Source: Mikania micrantha
Taxonomy: Eukaryota; Streptophyta; Magnoliopsida; Asterales; Asteraceae
Assembly: GCA_009363875.1 (NCBI GenBank)
Contig: CM018690.1
Coordinates: 7,738,788 to 7,802,787, forward strand
Direction: 5' to 3'
DNA: 64,000 nucleotides
Both the position numbers and the translations under genes were made by a program. Shown here piece after piece: positions 54,954-64,000 of the stretch. The notes below the pieces were generated by a model. That model was not told the origin of the DNA. It was given only the letters and a program-made list of their open reading frames with translations, and did not search any database. Within the stretch, counting starts at the first letter, position 1. Each line of letters begins with the position of its first letter.

Positions 54954-55480
54954 CTCTCCTATAGCAGTGTTGTGTGTGAAGTGAAAAAGAAGGTGGGATC
55001 GTAACCTCGAGTGAAACTCTCTCTCTGGCTCGGCAAAAGCAGTGTACTCAGGTGACTCCGGCCGTCTACTGCGGTGCATGCACTGTAACAATATAAGAAA
55101 AGAAAAAGAAAAGAAATATGATTACTTACTAAAGTTAACCTAATTAATACTAACTATCTAATAAATTACTAACCTGAATAAGAAATAATCACCAAACAAA
55201 GACAAAACTCAAAAGAAAGACCTACTATCTAAAAGGAAATCTAAAAGGAATCCTAGACACAGAAACTTACTAAGAATAGAAACCTGCCAAAAATAACAGC
55301 TGCTAAAAATGGCAAGTCCCGAAAAGACGTCAAACAACTAAAAACAGACACTTACTAAAAATGGAAAGTTTCTAAAAATAGAAAGTTACTAAATATGGAA
55401 GTACCTACGAATAGAAACTTACTACGAAACTAAAAAGGAAAACTAGGTCTAAAGCTAAGGTAAATCTAAGGATTACCGCA
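54954..55480 (-). other. 5' leader of A2 with tandem-like motif
   Basis: Same leader and AAACTTACTAA-type array as A1 (about 55250-55440). Confidence 0.65.
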
Positions 55481-55498
55481 TCCCCGGCAACGGCGCCA
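55481..55498 (-). promoter_or_regulatory. Primer binding site of A2 (tRNA-Asp type)
   Basis: Minus-strand TGGCGCCGTTGCCGGGGA, an exact match to the usual Athila-type site. Confidence 0.92.
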
Positions 55499-55504
55499 AA
55501 AACT

Positions 55505-57448
55505 TGATGTGTCGGTTTATATATATAGAAAATGATGGTTCAACACTATCGAGTAATAAATCGAAATACCCTAAACCGAACTACACACTACAGGCAAGTG
55601 TACCTGACGTATGAAGTATAGCTAAGGAAAGTCCGGATATCGAACCTAAGGACACGGAATCGGCTAATAAACCCTAACTGGAAACCTAACAAAATAAGAA
55701 ACTTACTAAATTTAGAAAACGGAATTTGTTTTACGAAAATGACTTTAAACAATTAAAGAGATTAAGAAAACTAACTAAGTCAACTTAGTTACCGCAAGAA
55801 CTAGAAAACCAAATACGAAGGAGATTCTACATAGACTAGGAATCCTAAAGGAATCTAACAGTTATCGGGAATGCTTGCTTGAATGACACCGGATCTAATG
55901 ATACAACCAATTCAGGAACTTAAGGAATGCTAGATCTCCTGTTCAGACAATCCAACACTTAGAAAGATCCTACTAGTTGTGTAAAGCTTACCGGGGTGTA
56001 ATGATGGATTACCGAGTCGGTCTTTCCAAACTACCAATGCTTAAGATTTCTATGGTTGAATAATTAGGTCAATCTCAACAACCACAATGTACCAAAGCAC
56101 AAATGAATCAATCTAATCTAGATTAATTATGAATTTGAAATACATGGAATAAACAATCAACAAATAATCCAATGATCATGCAAATTACCCGAAAACCCGT
56201 TTAAACCATGATATCCCAACACTTTAGTACTTGATTAGCCTTTAAGGTGGTTATCCCACTGATTACAATCTGATTATATGAAATTCTTATGATTTACTAT
56301 GATTAGTCAAATCACAATTAGGTTAAAACCAAGTTTTTAGCCCAAAATCATGTAAAAATCGAGTTTTTATCGAAACCGATTCAAACCATGTCCACAAAAT
56401 AGTTTAAGCATATAATCAGATCATTCACAATAGTTTAATAACATTCACAATCATTCACAATCAGATTCAAATCAAAAGCAACGATTCATTCAATCAAACA
56501 AACCCGAAAAACCGAAAAATCATCCAATAATCATCCGTAATCTAGATACAATTAAAGATCTAGCCAAAAATCATCATCCAAACATTCATAAACATGAAAT
56601 CAGATCTAATCATGGTAGAAAATTCGAAAACAAACTGAAACGAAAAACTACGATGCATAAACAAACCCGAAAACGCGATCCGAGCACTTGTATACGCGAT
56701 CTGAGCCTCCCCCGAGCGTCCGAATCGATCCCAAAGCTCCAAAATCTTCAAAAATATGCTTTCCCTTCGTATTCAGCCGTCCTTGGGTGATTAAAACGCG
56801 AATTAGGGTTTTAAATTGCTTAAATATGTGAAAATTCGCTAAAGGTTCGCGATCTAGGGTCCATGGGCCGGTTCAGTGGGCTCAAAAGGGTCACAAGAGG
56901 TCCAATGGAGCGGTCAAAGGGGCCAGTCAACGCGGGTGAACAGGCGCAAGGCCGGTCAACGCGCTGGAGATGGGCGCGGGTCATGGGGCGGGCGGCCGGG
57001 TGCGGCGCGGATCCTGCTGTGTGGCAATGTGGGTTTCACGCGGGTCAAGGAAGATCCGACCGGTATCTTCGCGGGTCCTAGGGCTAGGTGGCGCGTCAGG
57101 AAGCTACCACGTGTCCCAGGCGGCTGAAACTTCATCAGAATTGCAAAAACACCCCCTGCACTTGCTGAAATTCGATTTTTAAGCCCCAGAACCTCCTAAA
57201 ATGCAACTTTTTAACACCGGAACTTCTAAAAATTATATTTCTCGCTCCCATATTTCATAAAATATATTCCGGGCTTCGGTTTCTTCGTAAATGCGAACGT
57301 TTATTCTCACGAAACCTACAAAAGTAACATTAAAAATTAGAATTAGTAAAAATACTTAAAACCTAATAAAAACTAAATAAAAACTAATAAAATAAGATAA
57401 AATAATAAAAAATAAATACAAAAACGATGTGTAATTAACAACACATCA
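55505..57448 (-). repeat. 5' LTR of A2
   Basis: About 1.94 kb, TGATGTGT...ACACATCA. It is the right end of the Athila array; the next bases (GAAGT) belong to the CACTA relic. The matching left target site would lie beyond G4 or in the gap, so the duplication cannot be checked. Confidence 0.9.
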
Positions 57449-57449
57449 G

Positions 57450-58997
57450 AAGTCTTCTATAAATATTGATAACGCAAAGAAAGCAAATAGTGGAAGACAT
57501 ACTCTTAGCTCAAAGTGCTTTGTCACTGTTAGACATAACTTGGTAAGAAATGTTAGATTTGTCCTAGTTATATACATATTCTACTTAAATAATAACATTT
57601 TATTGTTCATTTATAAAAAATGAGCTTTTTAGGATAAGGCATTGAAGCGTCGTGCTAGTTTTGATGAGTATTGGTTACAAACACATGCAAAGAAAGGGTC
57701 AAGACCATTAGATAGATTGGCAGGATTTAGCAGCTCAGGTTACAGATGGTTCGGGAGAAGTGATGTGGAAGAGACTCCTCATGAGCAAAATGTGACTTGG
57801 GTCGACTCGAGGGCACGCAAATCTTACCTAAGTATCTTAAGATCCTAAATGCAAGATTTTACTACTTAATATTATAATGTTAAATTACCATCTTTATCAT
57901 TCCTGTTACAGGAAACATATAAGGAATATGTTAAGCAGAAAAATGCGGAGGCTGATAACTTAGACTCGGAGTTTGATTTGGATTTATGGTTAAAAACCAC
58001 AGGGGGGAAAGGAAAGATTATATGGGAGTAGCAACACCGTTGACCCATATATCATGAAAGCAGATTAACGCCAGGTGCCGGTAGTTTGTATCCACTAAGT
58101 AGAAGTAATGAGGTTAGTGTTCACTTTTAGTAAACAAAATCTATATAGTTTGATGTGATACAAAAATTAATGTGTTATTTAAATAAATTGGCATTTATGG
58201 AGTTATTTTTAATTGTAGTGCCATATAAAATGCCCTATTTGTACGCATGAACTTATATTAGGTGTTTTAAGCAAGCTAAAAGTTTGAAATTGCAAGCTTA
58301 CAACAACAACAACAAGCGTACCCAGTAAAATCCCACTTAGAGTGGGGTATGGGGGGAAATATAAAGACACACCTTACCTCTATCTACAAGTAGAATAGAG
58401 AGGCTGCTTCTGTAGAGTCCCCCGGCTCAAAAAACAGTTTTTTTATTGTTATTATTATTATTATATTTAAACATAACATAACATGCAACCCCAACCAGAA
58501 AACATGAAGTACAAAATACAAACAAGAAAACACCAACGATTTGAAATTGCAAGCTTATGGATGCTAATATCTGCATATTTTTGCATGTGATTTGAAATTG
58601 TCGAAATGTACTAGTTATATTTTTTTTGCTATTTATTGATAGTCTTGATGGATATATCAGGAGTATATAGGCTGAAAGTTAGTGCTGGGTAGAATCATAT
58701 TGAAAAATTATGAAGCTAACAGATGTAAAGATGGGGATCAATTGAAATAATTGTTTGTAATTTGTTAGTGTTGGCTAAAGTTAGGTTGAAGTTCGTGCTG
58801 CTATTTATTGATAGTCTTTGTTACCATGATTATTTTATGTATTTGATATTAATGTGCTATTAAGAGTGTTGTGCTAATCTATTAACTATTAATTACAGGT
58901 GCAACGATTGCAAGAAAAAAGAGAACAAGATAAAGTAGAGAAACAAGCTATGATGGAGAAAATTCAAGAAAATGTGACGCTATATGCTGATCAATAA
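57450..58997 (+). pseudogene. CACTA (Ptta/En/Spm-type) transposase-related gene remnant, four exons
   Basis: Exon pieces fit together in phase. About 57450-57542 (NAKKANSGRHTLSSKCFVTV, donor TTG|GTAAG). 57633-about 57830 (acceptor TTTTTAG; LKRRASFDEYWLQTHAKKG, then EQNVTWVDSRARKSYL; donor damaged). 57912-58112 (acceptor GTTACAG; EYVKQKNAEADN, DLDLWLKTTGGKGK, then a shifted frame with NTVDPYIMK and a stop; donor GAG|GTTAGT). 58899-58997 (acceptor ATTACAG; VQRLQEKREQDKVEKQAMME to TAA). The GGK..., WVD.R...YL and coiled end resemble the Ptta/En/Spm plant transposase domain. The 5' part was replaced by the Athila array. It is a broken relic; the family call is moderate. Confidence 0.6.
58297..58445 (+). 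repeat. SINE-like repeat in the last intron of the CACTA relic
   Basis: CAACAACAACAACAA followed by CCCAGTAAAATCCCACTT, GGGGTATGGGGGG, GAGAGGCTGCTTC and GGCTCAAAA, then a T-rich tail. This word order is common to a widespread plant short interspersed repeat; I cannot give the exact family. A fragment occurs at 6040-6080. Confidence 0.55.
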
Positions 58998-59214
58998 TTG
59001 ACAAACTTCAATTGTTGTTAAAGCCAACCAAACCTTCCACCAAGTTTGGATATGAGTTTAAGTTTGATACACGCTATATTGCAAACATTATGTTGTTTTT
59101 TGGATAGTTAGGATCTAAATTGTACTAAATTTATATAATTTGACTATTTCGCTTGTATATATTTACTGAAATTTAAATCCAATGTTACAGTAAATTAACA
59201 AAAAATAGTATAGA

Positions 59215-59685
59215 AGACGAAAATTATTGAAAATTTTCTTATAAATTCGTAGCTAATTTTGTAGCAAAAATCTTTTAAAATATGTAGCTAAATTAGTAGC
59301 AAAAATGTAAAAATATCATTGCAATACAGAATCAAAAGCAAACATTGTAAAAAGTTGTTTTAGCCAACTCATAGCGGAATCCATAGCAAAATATCTGTAG
59401 CAAAATCCGCAACTAAAAACTTGTAGCAAAATTTCATAGGTAAAAATCCGTAGCTAAAAGTTCGTAGAGAAACCCATAGCAAACATTTTTGTAGCAAAAT
59501 TTGTATCTAGTGTAGTGATGTCTCTTTTTTGTACCTAAAACCAAAAATATTTTTTGTAGAAAAATTCATAGCAAACTAAATTAGCAATGAGACTTATAGC
59601 TAGTGACTAAATCCGTAACAAATTCGTAGCAAAATGAGTGTTAGCTACGGATTTGACCTAGCAAATACCTATTTTTGTAGTAGTA
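59215..59685 (+). mobile_element. CACTA transposon right end with subterminal repeats
   Basis: About fifteen copies of a GTAGCAAAAT / TAGCTACGGATTT-type word in both orientations, as found in CACTA subterminal regions, 200-700 bp downstream of the transposase-like exons. Two possible termini: ...TAGTG at 59513-59517 (reads CACTACACTAG on the minus strand) and ...TTTTTGTAGTAGTA near 59685 (decayed CACTACAAAAA). The second fits the common CACTACAAAAA terminus better but has lost a base match. Confidence 0.6.
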
Positions 59686-59689
59686 TAGA

Positions 59690-60454
59690 CCCTAGCAAAT
59701 TAATATAGTACACTAACAATTTAATATATCTATTTGTTGAGAGTTTTGTGATTTATCAAAATCTTTTTAGAAATGTTAATTAGTGATGTGTGCTATCATA
59801 TCTTATTACAGAATATATGATAGCAAGCGTTTCTTTTTTATAATTTTTTAGTGTGGATCATATTTCAATGGAAACTTGATGATTCGATCCATCTACACAT
59901 CTTACTTATACTACTATACCCGAAGTTACTCTATGTATTGCTTGACGTAAAATAGATAGCTGATTTGTTTCTGTCTATTGTTGAATCTTTTTCACAGTTC
60001 GAATGATAATTTGATAAGCCAATGATTTTTTCCATGTTTCATAATACAGTTAACCAACATGTTAACTAATCGATTACGATAAATTGGATCAGATTTTGCA
60101 TTTTTTTCTTCCGCAGCACCTCGACATGACATGAGTGTGAAAGGGGTTCAAGAATCAGTTTTCTTTTCATAAGGGGTAAAATCACTAATTTTGGCGGCGG
60201 GAATTCCTCCACGATTTCGAATATCATAATGCAGATAAAATCCAGTATATCAAAGTGCAGATATATCACGGTTGTCGCTCTGATGTAAAATCATCGAGTG
60301 TAACCGTTATAAACATGTCTTTTATATCATAAAAAATGTTGTGTTTTCGAAGTGACAACCGTTGTGACGTGCTTTTATATCTGTATTTTGACAAAAAAAA
60401 TTGTAAGTCATATAACTCTACCAATATGGGTATTTGATCACAATAGCAGTGATA
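59690..60454. other. AT-rich spacer
   Basis: No convincing gene, RNA or repeat; only chance ORFs of under 70 codons. Confidence 0.55.
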
Positions 60455-60459
60455 ATATA
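60455..60459. repeat. Target site duplication ATATA (left)
   Basis: Same five bases follow the solo LTR at 62672-62676. Because the sequence is simple, this alone is weaker than CAAAC, but it coincides with exact LTR ends. Confidence 0.7.
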
Positions 60460-62671
60460 TGTAATGACCCATCCTGGGAAAACATTATAAATAAAACATG
60501 ATTGGTTAATGATTGTGTTTATTTTTAATTAAAGGGTGTTTTATAAGATTTAATAATCTTAAATGTATATTTATTTGGTTTGTGTTTAAATAAATATTTG
60601 TTAAATATATTGTAGTGGGTGTTAACTAACTTAATTAAGTTGGAAATAAGTTACTTAGTTTTAACTTGTAATTGAGGGGTTAGAAGTGTCAATAGCTGAA
60701 ACTTAAATAACAAGGTGGTTAAATGATAGACCATTTCTCTTGTGGGTGTCGATGTGCAGAGGGTGAGACCAAGGAGAAAACCCAGAAATTTCAAAGATTG
60801 ACCAAATTGATGATCTACTTGTGAGTTGATCTTCAATGCAAGCTTGAATAGGAGTTCTTCTTGCATCCTACTACATTTAGGTATGAAATTTTGTGGGTTT
60901 TGATGGTATTTTCGTAGGGCTCCCATCGGATGTGGGTAGGATGGTTAAAATCCGACATTGAGAGTTTATATGGTGTTAGTTGTTAATAGTTTTCATATTT
61001 ATAACATATAAAAACACATTTTGATGATTTCATGATTTTTGATATCATGGTGTTGATAGGGTGTTGCTAGGTTCTTGGGGAATTAAAACTTGGAGATTTA
61101 ATTCAATGTGTAAACATGAAATAGATGTTAATATGACGTTGTGATTGATAAATATATGATAATGTTGAATCTAAATGATTTTGAATTAAGATATGGAGTT
61201 TTATGGAGTTTATATAGGGGATATGCATATGTAGATAAAAAAGTCTGCATATGAGGTGTTTGATGAAATGCCAAGTAAGGCATTTAACTTAAAATTGGTT
61301 TAAAGCTAATGGTGATGTGATGTATGTGGGTGTATAATATCAACAAGGGTGAATTGATATGGTTAAAGGTCAATTGATAGCAAATTAGATTTAAAATGGT
61401 GACGATGGGGTTAATAGGTGTATATTGACTAGTAATAGTCAACCTTTATATTAAACATGTTAGTTTTGTTAATAGGAATTGATAGTGAAGGTGTGAGTGG
61501 AACCAAACGACTCGGGAAGGAAATTGTTATAAAGGATAGCTCGTTGGAGCAAGGTAAGTCACCAAACCTTTCTACTTAATGTATGCAAAGGTGTTAGGCA
61601 TATATGAATGTTTAAAGTGGAAGATTTGACTTTTGGTGAATTGGTGATTTGGTGATAGATTACTTGTTGTTTGACAATAATACACAATAGGTGGTGTATT
61701 GCTTAATTTATTGTTGATTTGGTGTTTAATTGTTCATTATGATTGGATTTGGTGTCTATTTGTATGTGATGAATGTATGGAAATAGTTCACAAGGTGTGT
61801 GGACTTATAGTTGAAATTTACTTGAATTGGTGTTATGAATCACAAGTGGTGTGATCATGAATTTTGATTATCACAAGGTGTGTGAAGGTCCTAAATTGGT
61901 GAATTCGAGTTGGGTAAATCACAAGTGGTGTGATTGTTCAACTTGAGAAATCTTGGTGTAAAAGATTTCTTTGGTGTTTTGGGTGAAAACGACCCGTTAG
62001 CAAATCGTTTTGTTGTGTTTTCTTAAGTCACCAAAGTATGTTTGGGACTTGATTATTATGTTTATGTGGTGTTATGAGGTGTATTGGGGGGGGGGTTCAA
62101 GAAATGGTCGGAAATGATCAGGAATGGGTTTGGAAGTCAAAACAGGTGAAAAACTGTGCCAGGTACAGCTCTGGGCGCCTAGTGCGCCTGCCAGGGAGCC
62201 TTGTGCGCCCTACTAGTGCCCAGTGTGCCCAATCCCTTCTGTAGGGCGCCCAATAGGGCGCCTGGAATTCCGAAAAATGGCATTTTTGACCCCGGATTGT
62301 TGTCATACTTCACCATAAGGGTTGTTTGAGCTTGGTGAAGATATGAGGGTGTTTACTTAGTTCTAACGAACTAACGGTGACTTAAATGTGGTGTTTTGTA
62401 GGTGAAAATAAATGATGAAAGCAGACGTGATCAGATATCTTTATGGGACTCGTGATCGAACACACTTGATGAATTAAAACCTTTGTTTTGTATATTTGTT
62501 AATTTAGTAATGGAGTCTTTTGAAAGTCACATACTTAAACTTTTACTTGGTGTTACGTTGATGTTTTGAGATAAATTACTTAGTATGTGGTTTAAAGTTG
62601 AAAAATCTGGGACCTAAACTTTATGTTGTTTTAAAACACGTGTCATGCGTGTAGGGATTTTGGGGCTTACA
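60460..62671 (+). mobile_element. Solo LTR of a Tekay-like Ty3/gypsy element
   Basis: 2,212 bp from TGTAATGACCC to GGGGCTTACA (TGTAA...TTACA ends), flanked by ATATA. No primer site or internal region, so it was left by recombination between the two LTRs of one element. Contains hairpins at 61679-61935 and a GC-rich GCGCC/GGGCGCC cluster at 62160-62270. Its start resembles Tekay LTRs (TGTAAYGACCC). Confidence 0.8.
61679..61935 (+). other. Five stem-loops in solo LTR (CACA/TGTG arms)
   Basis: AATACAC/GTGTATT (61679-61700), GTTCACA/TGTGGAC with one G-T pair (61786-61804), ATCACA/TGTGAT (61839-61855), TCACA/TGTGA (61871-61885), AATCACA/TGTGATT (61917-61935). Most loops are AGTGG/AGGTG-like. Same theme as the G4 LTR chain with different sequence. 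Confidence 0.75.
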
Positions 62672-63230
62672 ATATATATACCATTTTTTGCTCAAAACAC
62701 ATACACGATCCCATGTATTAAAAACGAAAAGCAGATATAAAAACACGTTACAAACATGACTGTCACACCATAAGAAAAAAATGATGTGCTTAGTTATAAA
62801 ATTTGGCATTAATAAGCACGAACATAAGATGACTAAATAAAATGGTAAGAAAACTAATAATCATTTAATAATTACTATTATTAATTAATTTTGAATCTAT
62901 CATCGTGTCATGGTGACAATATAATGAATATGAAAGTGTAAGTGAAGAACTGGTTGCAAAGAATGTTAATCCATCATATGACAATAAATCAAAACGTGTA
63001 AAATTTTAACTATTAGTTTAACTAATTATTATTATTTAATTATTATATAATAATTAGTATTAGTACTATATAATAATAATGATTATTATAATTGTTACGG
63101 CTTGCCGCCTTTTTTTTATTTTCGTTATCTATTGTTATTATGATTATTAAATTAATATTAATACTATATAATAATTACAATTAATTATTATTATTTAATT
63201 ATTATATACATAACAATTACCAAAGTCGGT
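62672..63230. other. AT-rich low-complexity DNA
   Basis: From about 62850 it is dominated by TTATTA/ATAATTA words, with a near-duplicate of an AATTATTATTTAATTATTATAT stretch. No gene. Confidence 0.6.
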
Positions 63231-63247
63231 GATGCCTTGCGAATTCA

Positions 63248-63248
<1 letters not shown>

Positions 63249-63309
<61 letters not shown>
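63249..63309. repeat. (TA)n microsatellite
   Basis: About 30 uninterrupted TA units. Confidence 0.95.
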
Positions 63310-63313
<4 letters not shown>

Positions 63314-63332
63314 GTTCTGTCTTCAACACAAT

Positions 63333-63515
63333 TGTAGCCTTGGTTCAACCGGTAGAAGTTGAAAATTCGTTTTGTAGGTCACGAGGTCGAATCCCATCCC
63401 TCCAATCCTCAATCTTTTATGACCGGCACTAGCCGGTTAGACAGTTCCACTCAGAATTCCAGAAACCTGCGGATTTGGAACACAACGTTGTACGAGGGAG
63501 CACAGTTGAATAGGG
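63333..63515 (+). repeat. tRNA-derived SINE
   Basis: A box TGGTTCAACCGG (63341-63352) and B box GGTCGAATCCC (63385-63395), spaced as in pol III promoters, with a non-tRNA body after them (CCGGCACTAGCCGG, GATTTGGAACACAAC). It sits directly after the (TA)n tract. The 3' limit is uncertain. Confidence 0.6.
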
Positions 63516-63519
63516 GCGT

Positions 63520-64000
63520 GCTCGGTTCAGCTTTTGGCTAAAACCGAAACCGACATAATCGGTTTTTAATTATTAGAAACTATTCGGATTTCGATTTTTT
63601 TTGTCGTTTTCGGTTTTTTCTGTTTTTTTACCTTTTTTGTTTTTGTTTTTTTTTGGTTCTCTCTCACACTTCATATTAAAAATGCAAACATGTTTAACAA
63701 TAAAACTAAATAATTATAATCATATTCTTGCATTTAAAAAAAACAAAAGCAAATAATTAAATTTGATATAATTACGATCTTCATTTTTTAAAATGATAGA
63801 GATAATTTAATCCAAATCTTTATCATCACAAACGGTAGACTCTTTATGTGTTTTTATCCCTTTAAGTAGGTATAAAATAGCAACACACACATATATATTA
63901 ATTTTTAAATAAGATAACAAATCGGTTCAGTTATTTCGGTTTTTAGAATATAAAAAACCGAAACGGAACCGAAAAGTTCGGTTTCGGTTTTTTGTTTAGT
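63520..64000. repeat. GGTTTCGG-type inverted repeat, cut by window end
   Basis: The left side has GGGGCGTGCTCGGTTCAG and AAACCGAAACCGACATAATCGG; the right end (63925-64000) has AAAAAACCGAAACGGAACCG and TTCGGTTTCGGTTTTT. Facing copies of the same words suggest a MITE-like element, common in plants. The element extends past the window. Confidence 0.5.

Larger units (their letters stand above)
49596..55504 (-). mobile_element. Athila-like element A2, internal region with 1.5-kb deletion
   Basis: Same family and strand as A1. A deletion near 50352 removes the sequence equivalent to about 41043-42512 of A1: the end of integrase and most of the 3' non-coding part. Four in-frame stops are seen: 54831 (TGA), 54492 (TAG), 52590 (TAA) and 51765 (TAG). 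The shared LTR is its 3' LTR. Confidence 0.9.

Noticed and set aside
59513..59517. TAGTG as the definite CACTA terminus
   Set aside because: Subterminal repeats continue for 160 bp beyond it, and a better, though decayed, terminus lies near 59685, so it is kept only as an alternative.

Overview
This is plant nuclear DNA, most likely from a eudicot. The grounds are AT-rich spacers, long-LTR plant retrotransposons with tRNA-iMet and Athila-type primer sites, plant-type MULE and CACTA transposon remnants, tRNA-like SINEs, and one ordinary plant host gene. I suspect a composite (Asteraceae) genome but cannot prove it from sequence. Well over half of the window is retrotransposon. No prokaryotic features, CRISPR arrays or true tRNA/rRNA genes were seen.

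Layout. 1-2887: the 5' end of a Ty1/copia element on the minus strand (LTR 2560-2887, primer site, start of gag). Its gag is interrupted by a 1,965-bp non-autonomous Ty3/gypsy element (77-2041) with almost identical LTRs and a CAAAC target duplication. 2888-10817: AT-rich spacer with one probable host gene (6467-6847, minus; a small conserved plant protein, possibly a mitochondrial complex I accessory subunit) and a broken Mutator-like transposase (7481-8026, minus).

10818-36614: a head-to-tail, plus-strand array of Tekay-like Ty3/gypsy chromoviruses that share LTRs: LTR fragment, deleted element G1, LTR, an orphan gag-to-RNase H block, LTR, nearly complete element G2, LTR, and element G3, which runs into a 100-N assembly gap (36615-36714). 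Each copy has an acidic coiled-coil ORF upstream of gag, called ORF0 here. G1 and G2 both have two copies of the polypurine tract. After the gap comes the 3' end of a different Tekay-like family (G4). Its 2.5-kb LTR holds a dense chain of small hairpins, several with UNCG-type tetraloops. The G4 LTR lies inside the LTR of the next block.

39733-57448: two Athila-like Ty3/gypsy elements on the minus strand (A1 and A2), again in tandem and sharing the middle LTR. Both carry nonsense or frameshift lesions, and A2 has lost about 1.5 kb. 57450-59685: remnant of a CACTA (En/Spm-type) transposon with a four-exon coding relic, a SINE-like insertion in an intron, and a subterminal repeat block. 60460-62671: a solo LTR with an ATATA target duplication and its own set of small hairpins. 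62672-64000: AT-rich low-complexity DNA, a (TA)n microsatellite, a tRNA-like SINE and a GGTTTCGG-type repeat cut by the window end.

How the parts relate. The mobile elements follow the standard replication layout: LTR promoter, tRNA primer site, gag, protease-RT-RNase H-integrase, polypurine tract, LTR. Every copy here carries at least one lesion, so any movement would need proteins supplied from elsewhere. The points most worth a second look are the hairpin-rich LTRs (G4, solo LTR, G1-G3 LTRs), ORF0 with a splice-acceptor-like site just before gag, the duplicated polypurine tracts, the two LTR-sharing tandem arrays, and the sharp rise in indels flanking the gap, which looks like a sequence-quality problem.
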